Shown here: piece after piece, positions 18,257 through 26,645 of the stretch
Layout of the letters: each line of letters begins with the position of its first letter
Numbering within the stretch: position 1 is the stretch's first letter
DNA from: an uncultured Ligilactobacillus sp.
GTDB lineage: Bacteria > Bacillota > Bacilli > Lactobacillales > Lactobacillaceae
DNA length: 64,000 nucleotides
NCBI GenBank assembly: GCA_944326135.1
Contig: CALVCU010000010.1
Location: forward strand, 22,982 to 86,981
Reading direction: 5' to 3'
The notes under the pieces: generated by a model
What the model saw: only the letters and a program-made list of their open reading frames with translations
Told to the model about the DNA's origin: nothing
Databases searched by the model: none
Program-made: the position numbers and the translations under genes

Positions 18257-18343
18257 CTTTTTTCTTTTACTTTAATGACAATAGATATATTTTAATGAAT
18301 GAAGGGTGAAACCTAAATCTTTAAAAATTGGGAGTGTTAGATT

Positions 18344-18778
18344 ATGGATTACGCAAAGAGACAATTAAAAGCATTGAGTAGAATTTCAAAGAAAATCATG
18401 GACGCTGAGAACCACTTAACAAAAATTGAAGACGGTGTCGATGAAAAGAAACATCGTACTGCACAACATGAAACTATTAAAGACATCAAATCAATTTTGA
18501 AACATGCTGTTAAGGTTGATAAAGATGAAATCAAGATCATGGTGCATGAAGATGAAGGCCACAAAGACTCAGTACAAAATCACTACGTATATGAAGAAGA
18601 CGAAGAAGATGTAATCAAACATTTACGCGAAGAATTTAAAGAATTGGACAAAAAACTTGACCAATTGAAGGGGTCTGAAGGTTATGAAGTTAAAGCATTC
18701 TTAGCCGAAAAAGATTACATTGAAAAAGCTAAAGAAATTTTAGTTGAAGCACACAAATTTGATGTTGATGACGAATAA
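18344..18778 (+). CDS. Unknown acidic helical protein
   Basis: The 144-residue protein is highly charged and should be almost all alpha-helical, with heptad-like runs at about residues 1-60 and 85-140, and an acidic YEEDEEDVIKHLREEFKELD centre. It has no Cys, signal or membrane segment. A clear GGGAG ribosome site lies upstream and a terminator follows. Codon choice looks like that of strongly expressed genes such as gap. I recognise no family; a cytoplasmic structural or stress protein is a guess. Confidence 0.7.
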   Translation: MDYAKRQLKALSRISKKIMDAENHLTKIEDGVDEKKHRTAQHETIKDIKSILKHAVKVDKDEIKIMVHEDEGHKDSVQNHYVYEEDEEDVIKHLREEFKELDKKLDQLKGSEGYEVKAFLAEKDYIEKAKEILVEAHKFDVDDE

Positions 18779-18820
18779 ATTAATTAATTTACAAAATAAA
18801 TAGGTTCGAGCCCTAAAATA

Positions 18821-18856
18821 AAAGAGGTTATGGCTTATGTGTCACAACCTCTTTTT
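18821..18856 (+). terminator. Intrinsic terminator
   Basis: AAAGAGGTT (18821-18829) pairs with AACCTCTTT (18846-18854), followed by more T residues, ending the gene at 18344. Confidence 0.82.
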
Positions 18857-18910
18857 AACCGATTAAATTTTACTGAACTAATAACCATTTCAAAATCTTG
18901 ACTAAATAAA

Positions 18911-18940
18911 AAAGGTAGCAGTCAATTTGCTACCTTTTTA
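18911..18940 (-). terminator. Terminator of the fru operon
   Basis: AAAGGTAGCA (18911-18920) pairs with TGCTACCTTT (18928-18937). On the minus strand a T run follows. It lies just after the fruA stop. Confidence 0.88.
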
Positions 18941-18944
18941 TTTA

Positions 18945-20918
18945 TTATTCATATGGATCTTCAGAAACTTTCTTCTTCACTAATCCCATAATAATTCCCG
19001 CAATAATTGCGCCAATTACTGTTGCTAATACATAACCAACCCAATTAGTTGCTAATGGTGTTACCCATAAACCACCATGAGGAGCAGGAACTCCAACTTT
19101 CATCAAACCAACAATTCCTCCACCAATTGCTGAACCAATTACACATGATGGAATAACACGTAATGGATCCGCTGTAGCAAATGGAATTGCTCCTTCTGTA
19201 ATAAATGAGAATCCTAATACCCAGTTAGTAACACCTGCTTGACGTTCTTGTTTTGTAAATTTGTTCTTAAATAAAACTGTACCAATAGCTGTAGCAAATG
19301 GAGGAATCATACCACCAACCATTACAGCAGCCATTAAAATTGCAGCTGTTGCTGAATGTGGATCATTAGCAAATGCTCCTGATGCAAAAACATATGCAGC
19401 TTTGTTAAATGGACCACCCATATCAATAGCCATCATTCCAGCAAGGATAGTTGTTAATAAGACTAAATTACCTGTACCCATGCTATTTAAGAAATTAGTA
19501 ATCCAAAGGTTAATTCCAGAGAAGATTGGATTAATAATGAAGTACATAATCAATGCAATAAAGAGTAATCCAAGGATTGGATATAGAAGCATTGGTTTCA
19601 TTCCTTCAAGTGATTTAGGTAATTTAGCAAAGAGTTTCTTTAAGCCAACCATAATGTATCCAGCAATAAAACCAGCTGCGATACCACCTAAAAATCCTGC
19701 TGATGAAGCAGCACCATGTTGAATATTTGCGATATATGCTCCACCAAATGATCCCTTATAAACCATTGCCATAAATCCACCAACAAAACCTGGCATTAAG
19801 GCTGGTTGATCACCAATTGATTCAGCAATATATGCAGCTAATACAGGTACCATAAAGGCAAATGCCATATTACCAGCATTGTTCAAAAAGACAAATGCTT
19901 CTGATTTTGAACCACCCATGTAGTTTTCAACTACAAATGAAAGGGCCATCAAAATCCCACCACCAATAACAAATGGAAGCATGTGTGAAATACCATTCAT
20001 TAATTGTTTGTAGATATTTGCCCAAATTCCTGAACCTGATTCTTCTTGTTCGTTAGAACTATCATCACCATTTGCATGATAAATAGGTGCCTTATCATCT
20101 AAAACATCTTGAATTAATTTTTCAGGTTCCTTAATCCCTGCTGTTACAGGTTTATTTACTAAATGCTTACCATCAAATCGACTCATTGCAACTTTTTTAT
20201 CTGCAGCTACAATAACTCCTTTAGCACGTTTGATTTCGTCATTTGTTAATTCATGTTTGATACCTTCTGAACCGTTTGTTTCAACTTTGATATCAACACC
20301 CATTTTTTTAGCTGTTTTCTTTAAGTTTTCTTCTGCCATATATGTGTGAGCAATACCATTTGGACATGCTGTAACAGCTACAATATATGGCTTGTCACTA
20401 TTCGCAGGTGTTTCTGCTGCTTTTTTCTCAGCTTCTTCTTCAGCCTTATTCTCAGCTTCTTTTTCAGCTACAGCCTTTGCAAAGATGTCTTGAACTTGAT
20501 CTGGTGTTTCAGCTTTCTTCAAAGCAGCCACTACATCTGGATTCATTAACACTTGTGATAAAGCAGCTAAAGCTTGCAAGTGAGTATTATCTGCACCTTC
20601 TGGAGCAGCAATCATAAAGAATAAGTGTGCTGGTTGACCATCCATTGAGTCATAATCGACACCCTTAATGCTTCGTGCAAACATTACTGCTGGTTTCTTT
20701 ACAGCTTCATCATGAGCATGAGGAATTGCAATTCCATCGCCCATTCCTGTTGAACCTTCTGCTTCACGCTTTAAAATATCTTTTTTATATAATTCTTCAT
20801 CACTAATGATACCTTTTTCATAGTAATTATGAACCATTTCATCAATTACGCCCTCTTTGGTTGTAGCTTTAAGGTTCATAATCATGATATCTTTCATCAA
20901 TAATTTACGAATATCCAT
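18945..20918 (-). CDS. fruA: PTS fructose transporter, fused IIABC
   Basis: The 657-residue enzyme II phosphorylates fructose to fructose-1-phosphate during uptake. Domains are in order IIA (residues 1-145, active His in IAIPHAHDEAVKKP), an Ala/Glu-rich linker, IIB (about 170-270, active Cys in VAVTACPNGIAHTYMAEE) and IIC (about 300-650, membrane, with GFSFITEGAIPFA). It follows fruK by 11 bp and ends the operon. FruA makes the substrate of FruK. Confidence 0.96.
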   Translation of the reverse strand: MDIRKLLMKDIMIMNLKATTKEGVIDEMVHNYYEKGIISDEELYKKDILKREAEGSTGMGDGIAIPHAHDEAVKKPAVMFARSIKGVDYDSMDGQPAHLFFMIAAPEGADNTHLQALAALSQVLMNPDVVAALKKAETPDQVQDIFAKAVAEKEAENKAEEEAEKKAAETPANSDKPYIVAVTACPNGIAHTYMAEENLKKTAKKMGVDIKVETNGSEGIKHELTNDEIKRAKGVIVAADKKVAMSRFDGKHLVNKPVTAGIKEPEKLIQDVLDDKAPIYHANGDDSSNEQEESGSGIWANIYKQLMNGISHMLPFVIGGGILMALSFVVENYMGGSKSEAFVFLNNAGNMAFAFMVPVLAAYIAESIGDQPALMPGFVGGFMAMVYKGSFGGAYIANIQHGAASSAGFLGGIAAGFIAGYIMVGLKKLFAKLPKSLEGMKPMLLYPILGLLFIALIMYFIINPIFSGINLWITNFLNSMGTGNLVLLTTILAGMMAIDMGGPFNKAAYVFASGAFANDPHSATAAILMAAVMVGGMIPPFATAIGTVLFKNKFTKQERQAGVTNWVLGFSFITEGAIPFATADPLRVIPSCVIGSAIGGGIVGLMKVGVPAPHGGLWVTPLATNWVGYVLATVIGAIIAGIIMGLVKKKVSEDPYE

Positions 20919-20929
20919 AATAATTCTCC

Positions 20930-21844
20930 TTATTTATATTCTGTAATCTTAATTTGAGGTAAAATTTCGTCAATTTTAGCTTTTGTTGCTAAATCCTCAG
21001 AAAACGCTGTTGCAGAACCTGAAGCTAATCCATAACGAAATGCTTCAACAGGATCTTTTGTTTGAGCATATGTTCCTGTAAATCCAGCCAACATTGAATC
21101 CCCTGCACCAACTGAATTAATTACAGTTCCCTTCGGTGCAAGAGAACGGTAAACCTTGTCTTTAGTTACCATTAAGCCACCATCGCCTGCCATAGAAATT
21201 AAAACATGTTGCGCACCCATGTCTAACAATTTCTTTGCATATTTAACAATGTCATCGATTCCATCAAATTTCACGTGGAACATTTCTGCTAATTCATGAT
21301 TATTAGGTTTAACAACTAGTGGGTGTTCTGGCAATGTTTTTAATAAACTATCTCCAGTTGTATCAATTACAAATTGTGCACCTTTTTCACGAATAATTTT
21401 AATTAAATCAAAATAGAAATTATCATCTAATCCTGGAAGTAAACTACCTGCAAAAACAACAGTATCATCTGCTGTTAACTTGTCAAATTGCTTTTTAAAA
21501 CTTGCAAGTTCTTCATCAGTTAATTTAGGTCCACGACCGTTAATTTCTGTTTCTTTCTCAGCTTTAATTTTAACGTTAATTCGAGTATTTTTTTCAATCG
21601 GTGTAAAATCTGTTTTTAGTCCCACTTCTTCTAGTGAAGATTTTACAAAATCTCCAGTGAAACCACCTAAGAATCCCCAGGCAATACTATCATGTCCTAA
21701 TTCTTGTAAAATTCTGGAAACATTGATCCCCTTACCGCCAGGAAGCATGTTATCATAATCCATTCGGTTTACTTCACCTAAATTTAGGTTTGCTAATTGA
21801 ACAATATAGTCAATTGATGGGTTTACTGTTACTGTATAAATCAT
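20930..21844 (-). CDS. fruK: 1-phosphofructokinase
   Basis: The 304-residue PfkB-family kinase converts fructose-1-phosphate to fructose-1,6-bisphosphate. The N-terminal MIYTVTVNPSIDYIVQL, the LPGGKGINVSRIL substrate motif and the C-terminal NSVGAGDSMLAGF catalytic motif, with its Asp base, are intact. Its ATG overlaps the end of fruR by four bases, so the two are coupled, and fruA follows. Confidence 0.95.
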   Translation of the reverse strand: MIYTVTVNPSIDYIVQLANLNLGEVNRMDYDNMLPGGKGINVSRILQELGHDSIAWGFLGGFTGDFVKSSLEEVGLKTDFTPIEKNTRINVKIKAEKETEINGRGPKLTDEELASFKKQFDKLTADDTVVFAGSLLPGLDDNFYFDLIKIIREKGAQFVIDTTGDSLLKTLPEHPLVVKPNNHELAEMFHVKFDGIDDIVKYAKKLLDMGAQHVLISMAGDGGLMVTKDKVYRSLAPKGTVINSVGAGDSMLAGFTGTYAQTKDPVEAFRYGLASGSATAFSEDLATKAKIDEILPQIKITEYK

Positions 21845-22596
21845 CTTTTGACCTCCTCAACAGTTGTTTCTTTCATAAATGAATGAAGTAATGCTGCAGA
21901 TATTTTTTCAACAATCAGAGTAGCCATTTTTAAAGGAGCTACTTGCACAAATGAAACTTCATTTAATTTCGATGAATCTGCTAAAACATATGAATACTGA
22001 GCCTTTTGCATTGCACATTCTTTAATAGCTGCCTCTTCAGGATCAGGAGTAGTATATCCATCAGAAATATCAACTCCGTTCATCCCTAGAAAAGCTTTAT
22101 TAAAACGTAATTTGTTTAATTGAGAAAGTGCACTGACTCCAACAATCGCTTTAGTTGTTTCTTTCAAATGTCCACCAATGATTATTGATCGAATATGCCT
22201 CTCAGCAAGTGCTGAGGCATGTAAAATTCCATTTGTTACTACTGTAATCCCCTGGTTTTGTGGCAAATAATCAACCATTGCCAATGTACTTGTACCTGCA
22301 TCCAAAAAAATTACATCATTTGGATTAACATGTGTAGCCGCCTGTTGCCCAATTGCTCGTTTAGCATCTGGATTCTGTGAAGCTTTTCCAAACATATCAG
22401 GTTCATTTTGTAAGGCATAATTAATCTTTGCTCCTCCATGCACCCGTTCAAGAAGTCCTTGTTCTTCTAACGTCTTTAAATCACGCCGAACTGAAGATTC
22501 AGATCCGTGGGTGCGTTTGCAAAATTCTTGAACTTCAACAACTCGATTTGATCTCAACATCTCTAAAATAATTTGTTGTCGTTCTTCTGCAAGCAT
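21841..22596 (-). CDS. fruR: DeoR family regulator of the fructose operon
   Basis: The 251-residue repressor has the DeoR winged helix (MLAEERQQIILEMLRSNRVV, SSVRRDLKTLEEQGLLERVHG) and the sugar-isomerase-like sensor domain with FLDAGTSTLAMVDYL and ADSSKL. Being first in fruR-fruK-fruA, it should repress the operon and respond to fructose-1-phosphate. I place the start at 22596, nine bases after a GGAGG site; the frame is open to 22611. Confidence 0.93.
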   Translation of the reverse strand: MLAEERQQIILEMLRSNRVVEVQEFCKRTHGSESSVRRDLKTLEEQGLLERVHGGAKINYALQNEPDMFGKASQNPDAKRAIGQQAATHVNPNDVIFLDAGTSTLAMVDYLPQNQGITVVTNGILHASALAERHIRSIIIGGHLKETTKAIVGVSALSQLNKLRFNKAFLGMNGVDISDGYTTPDPEEAAIKECAMQKAQYSYVLADSSKLNEVSFVQVAPLKMATLIVEKISAALLHSFMKETTVEEVKR

Positions 22597-22640
22597 TTTC
22601 ATTCCCTCCATGACTTTATTTTAGCATCATTAATTGCCAG

Positions 22641-22670
22641 TTTCAATCACATTCAGTCATTTTCAATCAC
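22641..22670 (-). promoter_or_regulatory. Candidate FruR operator: tandem decamers
   Basis: TTTCAATCAC occurs at 22641-22650 and again at 22661-22670, with a related ATTCAGTCAT filling the ten bases between. The phased GTGATTGAAA repeats just upstream of fruR are typical of DeoR-family operators, which often use direct repeats at about one helical turn. Confidence 0.6.
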
Positions 22671-22683
22671 TAATTGTTAATTT

Positions 22684-23490
22684 TCATAAAACAAATTTTT
22701 CTACTGCTTTTCCAAGGCCATCATGATTATTGTCATCAGTAATATATGAAGCAACTTGTTTTACCCTTTCATTTCCATTTCCCATTGCAACACTATGTTT
22801 AACAGCCTCTAACATGGTTAAATCATTATTTTCATCACCAACAGTCATTATTTCATTTTGCTTAATCCCTAACTTTTGAGCAAGTTCAATTACAGCATGT
22901 CCTTTAGTGGCTTGGGGAGAAGTAAATTCAAGGAAAAATGGCTCACTTCTTACAATATAATATTTTGACTTAATTTCTTGCGGAATTTGTTTTATTGTCT
23001 TTGAAATTTTATTAGGTTCGTCAGCCCACATAAATTTAGTTGCTTTGACTGATAATTGTGATATCTCACGATAATGCAATTCCATGTTAGTATAGAAAGC
23101 ATCTTTCACTGAATAACGACTAATATCTTGATCAAAAACATATAGGTCAGAATCAGCAGTTACTATTTGAGCTTTAATTCCTAATTGACAACTTAAATTT
23201 GCTAATTCAATACAATCCGGTATCGAAATCTCATTACGTGCAATCACTTCATTTGTTCCTATATTTTAAATCTGCGCCCCATTGAAGGTAATTGCAAAAT
23301 CATCAGTAGTATTTAATTCTAATTGTTCAATATAATTTTGAATACCTGAAACAGGTCGTCCTGTACATAAAACAACATAAACTCCTTTAGCTCGAGCTTG
23401 TTTTAATACTTTCCTTGTAAATGATGTAATTTTACGTTCATCATTTACCAAAGTTCCATCAATATCAGTAGCAATTAATTTGATTGCCAT
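22684..23490 (-). pseudogene. Cof-type HAD phosphatase interrupted by one stop codon
   Basis: A continuous 268-codon frame encodes a Cof/YidA-like sugar-phosphate phosphatase: motif I LIATDIDGTLVNDE, motif II VLCTGRP and motif IV MTVGDENNDLTML. It is broken by an in-frame TAA at 23266-23268, after FNGAQI. Upstream and downstream parts are in the same frame, so the lesion is a single nonsense change, perhaps CAA to TAA. The downstream part could restart internally but would lack the catalytic Asp. A paralogue, also broken, is at 38491. Confidence 0.85.
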
Positions 23491-23611
23491 TTGGATCCCT
23501 CATCTCTTTTAGAAATCGCTTTCTTTTTCATTTATAGAATATCATAAGTCTTTTACTTATAGGAATTTTTTTGTAAAATAAAAACATATATTTATTCAAA
23601 GGAGCAATTCA

Positions 23612-23953
23612 ATGTTTAATGTAATTCCAAATGATTATCCAGAAGTTCTTGCCAAACTTAATTGGCTTAAAGCAAATGGATATCCTGATGCAACTGAAGA
23701 AGGCGTATTACGTGACACAATTATTTCTGGTGCTCAAGATTTATTCAACGAAGCATTAGAAGAATCCTACTGGACTGTATTATGGGACGTGGAAGATGAA
23801 AAGTTATGGGTTAGAGGCGCAATGAGTGAACGTCTTGGTGAAATGGTTCCCCGTGAAGGTTTCAAAACATTTGCGGATGACTTTAAACAAAATCCATATA
23901 AGTTTTGGGAAAATCTTGGAATGCAAGTTCGCAGCATCGTAGGTAGCGAATAA
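23612..23953 (+). CDS. Hypothetical protein, 113 residues
   Basis: A small acidic soluble protein rich in Trp (YWTVLWDVEDEKLWVRGAM, residues 52-70), without signal or membrane segment. AAAGGAG lies nine bases before the ATG. It is followed after 38 bp by a small membrane-protein gene, and both end at one terminator, so they may be cotranscribed. I recognise no family. Confidence 0.65.
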   Translation: MFNVIPNDYPEVLAKLNWLKANGYPDATEEGVLRDTIISGAQDLFNEALEESYWTVLWDVEDEKLWVRGAMSERLGEMVPREGFKTFADDFKQNPYKFWENLGMQVRSIVGSE

Positions 23954-23991
23954 TTCAGTCTGCTTAAATTTCTAATAAAGATGGAGTGTCT

Positions 23992-24216
23992 ATGAAACAT
24001 TTAAAACGAAATTTAACAATAATATTTATTATTAATGCAATTGTATTAATTGGTTGCTTAGCATTCACAATTCAACAATTTTCTTTGCATCCATCCTTAT
24101 CATTAGGGATGATTTTACTATTAATTGTTGACTTCATCGTTTTAAGTACATTTACATCATTAATGACAGTTGCAATTCAATATCTCGTTAAAAAAATTAA
24201 AGAACGCAGAAAATAA
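23992..24216 (+). CDS. Small two-TM membrane protein
   Basis: The 74-residue protein has two hydrophobic helices (about residues 9-27 and 37-62) and a basic C-terminal tail ending KKIKERRK, so both ends should be cytoplasmic. GGAG lies seven bases before the ATG at 23992. Function unknown. Confidence 0.65.
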   Translation: MKHLKRNLTIIFIINAIVLIGCLAFTIQQFSLHPSLSLGMILLLIVDFIVLSTFTSLMTVAIQYLVKKIKERRK

Positions 24217-24267
24217 ATAACCTAAGATTAGATCATAAAAGAGTTACAAGATCTAATCTTAGGTTAT
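24217..24267. terminator. Bidirectional terminator, 18-bp stem
   Basis: Two perfectly complementary 18-base arms, 24217-24234 and 24250-24267 (right arm beginning GATCTAATCTTAGG), flank a 15-base loop between convergent genes. The stem is unusually long. The T tail is weak on both sides. Confidence 0.8.
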
Positions 24268-24269
24268 AA

Positions 24270-24779
24270 TTATTCTGCGTCAATATCTTTCAAATCAATA
24301 TCAATTTCTTTTGATAAAATCTTTTCAGGTGCCTTTGCAATCATTACATCGCACTTAGCAGTCCGCATAATATATGAGGCAACTGAACCAACAATAATAC
24401 GTTTGAAGAAATTCTTACCTGTTTCCCCTACAATAATTAAATCATTTTGATATTCAGGTTGAAAATCTTCGACAATTACTGTTTTTGGATTACCAAATCT
24501 CAAATGAACTGCAATTTTATTTTCAGGTAATCCTTCTTCAATCAAATGTTGTTTAAGATCATTTATATATTTTTCACATTCTTGTTCTTCTTTGTAAATT
24601 CGTTCACCATCTAAAGTAATCCCCGCATTACCATATTCAAGTGAATTCATATCTAATACCCATAAAACATCTAAATGAGCATCATTTCTTTTAGCTATAT
24701 TTAAAGCATCAAATAAAGCTTGTTCTGAACCCTTTGAACCATCAATACCTACTAAAATTTTTTTGTAGCCTAATGCCAT
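24270..24779 (-). CDS. Universal stress protein UspA family
   Basis: The 169-residue cytoplasmic protein has the Usp fold: YKKILVGIDGSKGSEQALF at the N-terminus and the ATP-binding motif GETGKNFFKRIIVGSVASYI near residues 130-149 (G-2x-G-9x-G-S type). The start at 24779 has AGGAG eight bases upstream; a GTG at 24788 overlaps that site and is less likely. It is a single gene. Confidence 0.9.
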   Translation of the reverse strand: MALGYKKILVGIDGSKGSEQALFDALNIAKRNDAHLDVLWVLDMNSLEYGNAGITLDGERIYKEEQECEKYINDLKQHLIEEGLPENKIAVHLRFGNPKTVIVEDFQPEYQNDLIIVGETGKNFFKRIIVGSVASYIMRTAKCDVMIAKAPEKILSKEIDIDLKDIDAE

Positions 24780-24852
24780 AATCAACACTCCTATCTATTT
24801 TAATGATAGCTGTATCAATTATTTTTTTCAAGCAAAGAACATATTTATAAAA

Positions 24853-24900
24853 AATGAGAACTAGCCTTAAAGAATAGCTCTTTTAAAACTAGTTCTCATT
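24853..24900 (-). terminator. Terminator of the deoxynucleoside kinase
   Basis: AATGAGAACTAG (24853-24864) pairs with CTAGTTCTCATT (24889-24900). A T run follows on the minus strand. Confidence 0.85.
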
Positions 24901-24910
24901 CCACTTTTAA

Positions 24911-25660
24911 TTACATTTCATCTAACATAATTTTATGTTTTTTTCTTAATTCAGCAAATTTTTCTTCTGTTAAATTGCCTAATTCAACTAATTTACTTTC
25001 AATCATTTCAAGAACAGTCACACGGTCTTCTAAATTAGTTACAAAATCAAATTTATCTCCATCGATTACAAGCATTGGAGATGCTTCATATTCATCACGC
25101 CAAATATCATATTGTTTTAATAAACGGTGATAGTAATCAACTAATGAAGGGTCATTTTCAACCAATTCATATTCACGACCACGTTTTTCAATTCGCTTGA
25201 GCATCGTATCATAAGATACATTAATCATGATCATCAAATCTGGTGATTTTTTATGTGAAGCATATGGTAATTCTTCCATCATATTGCTAAGCAAACTCTT
25301 ATAGATATCATATTCAACATCTGTAGCATTACCCATTTCAGTGTTCATGCGCATAAAAATCTCGTCTTCATAAATAGAACGATCTAAAATGTTATTGTCT
25401 TCTTCCATTGCTTGTTTAATCATTGCAAAACGACGGTTTAAAAAGAATGTTTGCAATAAGTATGCGTAAGGATTAGTAGCTTCTTTATCTCCTTCTGAGC
25501 GCTTTTTAGCAGCAATCTCATTACCTTTATAAAACAAAGGCAATACTGGGTTGTCTTCTACTGGTTCATAAAAAGCTTTTGTTCCTAATTCCTCTGATAA
25601 AATTTGTGTAAGGCTTGATTTGCCTGATCCGATAATACCTGAAAGTGTAATCAAAATGAT
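24911..25660 (-). CDS. Deoxynucleoside (dAdo/dGuo-type) kinase
   Basis: The enzyme phosphorylates deoxynucleosides for salvage. The P-loop reads LSGIIGSGKSSLT, the DRS motif NILDRSIYEDEIF, and the lid region MLKRIEKRGREYE, as in the Lactobacillus dAK/dGK family. The start is odd. The family's usual Met position aligns with an ATC codon (25658-25660) seven bases after a strong GGAGGAAAGGA site. In-frame alternatives are ATT, TTG at 25654, or an unsupported GTG at 25714. I end the gene at the ribosome-site-supported position, but the true initiator is unresolved. Confidence 0.85.
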   Translation of the reverse strand: MILITLSGIIGSGKSSLTQILSEELGTKAFYEPVEDNPVLPLFYKGNEIAAKKRSEGDKEATNPYAYLLQTFFLNRRFAMIKQAMEEDNNILDRSIYEDEIFMRMNTEMGNATDVEYDIYKSLLSNMMEELPYASHKKSPDLMIMINVSYDTMLKRIEKRGREYELVENDPSLVDYYHRLLKQYDIWRDEYEASPMLVIDGDKFDFVTNLEDRVTVLEMIESKLVELGNLTEEKFAELRKKHKIMLDEM

Positions 25661-25726
25661 AGATGCATCCTTTCCTCCGAGACCAGACAAAACTAGTCTC
25701 TTTTTTAATTGCACTTTATATCATAC

Positions 25727-25814
25727 GCCCATTTATTTAAAAAATAAAGTCAATATTTTGCGATGAAAAACGTTTATGATTACTATATATTGTGGAATAA
25801 TATCCTAAATGGGC
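25727..25814. repeat. 9-bp inverted repeat around the spacer between two genes
   Basis: GCCCATTTA (25727-25735) and TAAATGGGC (25806-25814) bound 70 bp of AT-rich DNA. No transposase or target duplication is evident. It may form a cruciform or mark an old small insertion. Confidence 0.25.
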
Positions 25815-25833
25815 ATTGTCTCTTTATAAATTT

Positions 25834-26592
25834 TTAATTTTCATTGACAATTTTTTCAAATCCTGCCCGCAAGTCTCGATTGGCAGTTTCTTTGAAATTC
25901 AATTGATTTTCTCCATCGCTTTGTTCTGTAATTAAAACAATTGGACTTCCATTATGAATTGCAAAAAAGTACAAGTGTGTCCCCGCACTGCTTGGATTAT
26001 TTGCATCACTATAAACTGCAACTACATTATAATCTGCATCACCCTGTCCATCCGCTGACCAAGTGACGCTTACTGGTTCATTATTAACTCTGTAATTAAT
26101 ATTACCGAAATCATTTGGAAAATGGTAATCATGAAAATCAACATCATTATTTGTATCTTCTCCACAATTTTCATATTGTTGATTCATTTGATTTCCCCAA
26201 GACTGCATGAATGATGCAAGTTGACTAGCTTTATTACTATTCCATAGTTTCACTGTCTGGCTTGAAGAAGAACTTTCCAATTTTGAAGTCGATTCTGTTG
26301 TTTTTTTGCTCTTTGCACTCTGTACAACATCTATTGACATCGATTCTTCACTTGAATGTCTTTCATTACTTGATTTTGAAAGTAGCATCCATCCAATTAA
26401 AATAATAATGACAGCAATTAAAAATACTATATATTTATATCTTTTATGATTATAATTTTGCCCTCCATTATGATTTCCTGTTCGTCGTAAAGATTGAGTT
26501 TCTGGTTTTACATTTAGTAAACTTTTACCGCATTTCTTGCAAAAATTGGCATTCTTTGGATTCTCGCTCCCACATTTAGGGCATTTTTTCAT
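25834..26592 (-). CDS. Zinc-ribbon, membrane-anchored DUF4767 protein
   Basis: The 252-residue protein has a zinc ribbon (CPKCGSENPKNANFCKKCGK, residues 4-23), one membrane segment (about 52-70) and a Ser-rich linker. The DUF4767 domain follows, from LWNSNKASQLASFMQSWGNQ at about residue 115. Other marks are the VTWSADGQGDADYNVVAVY core and the YFFAIHNGSPIVL strand pair. DUF4767 proteins are extracellular lipoprotein-like or membrane proteins of lactobacilli with unknown role. Confidence 0.8.
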   Translation of the reverse strand: MKKCPKCGSENPKNANFCKKCGKSLLNVKPETQSLRRTGNHNGGQNYNHKRYKYIVFLIAVIIILIGWMLLSKSSNERHSSEESMSIDVVQSAKSKKTTESTSKLESSSSSQTVKLWNSNKASQLASFMQSWGNQMNQQYENCGEDTNNDVDFHDYHFPNDFGNINYRVNNEPVSVTWSADGQGDADYNVVAVYSDANNPSSAGTHLYFFAIHNGSPIVLITEQSDGENQLNFKETANRDLRAGFEKIVNEN

Positions 26593-26645
26593 TATTTAAT
26601 CTCCTTACATTTATTTCCCCGGTAATTAATTATAGATGTTCCTTT

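Noticed and set aside
25727..25814. A MITE or insertion scar at the 9-bp inverted repeat
   Set aside because: No target-site duplication or second copy was seen; kept only as a low-confidence repeat.
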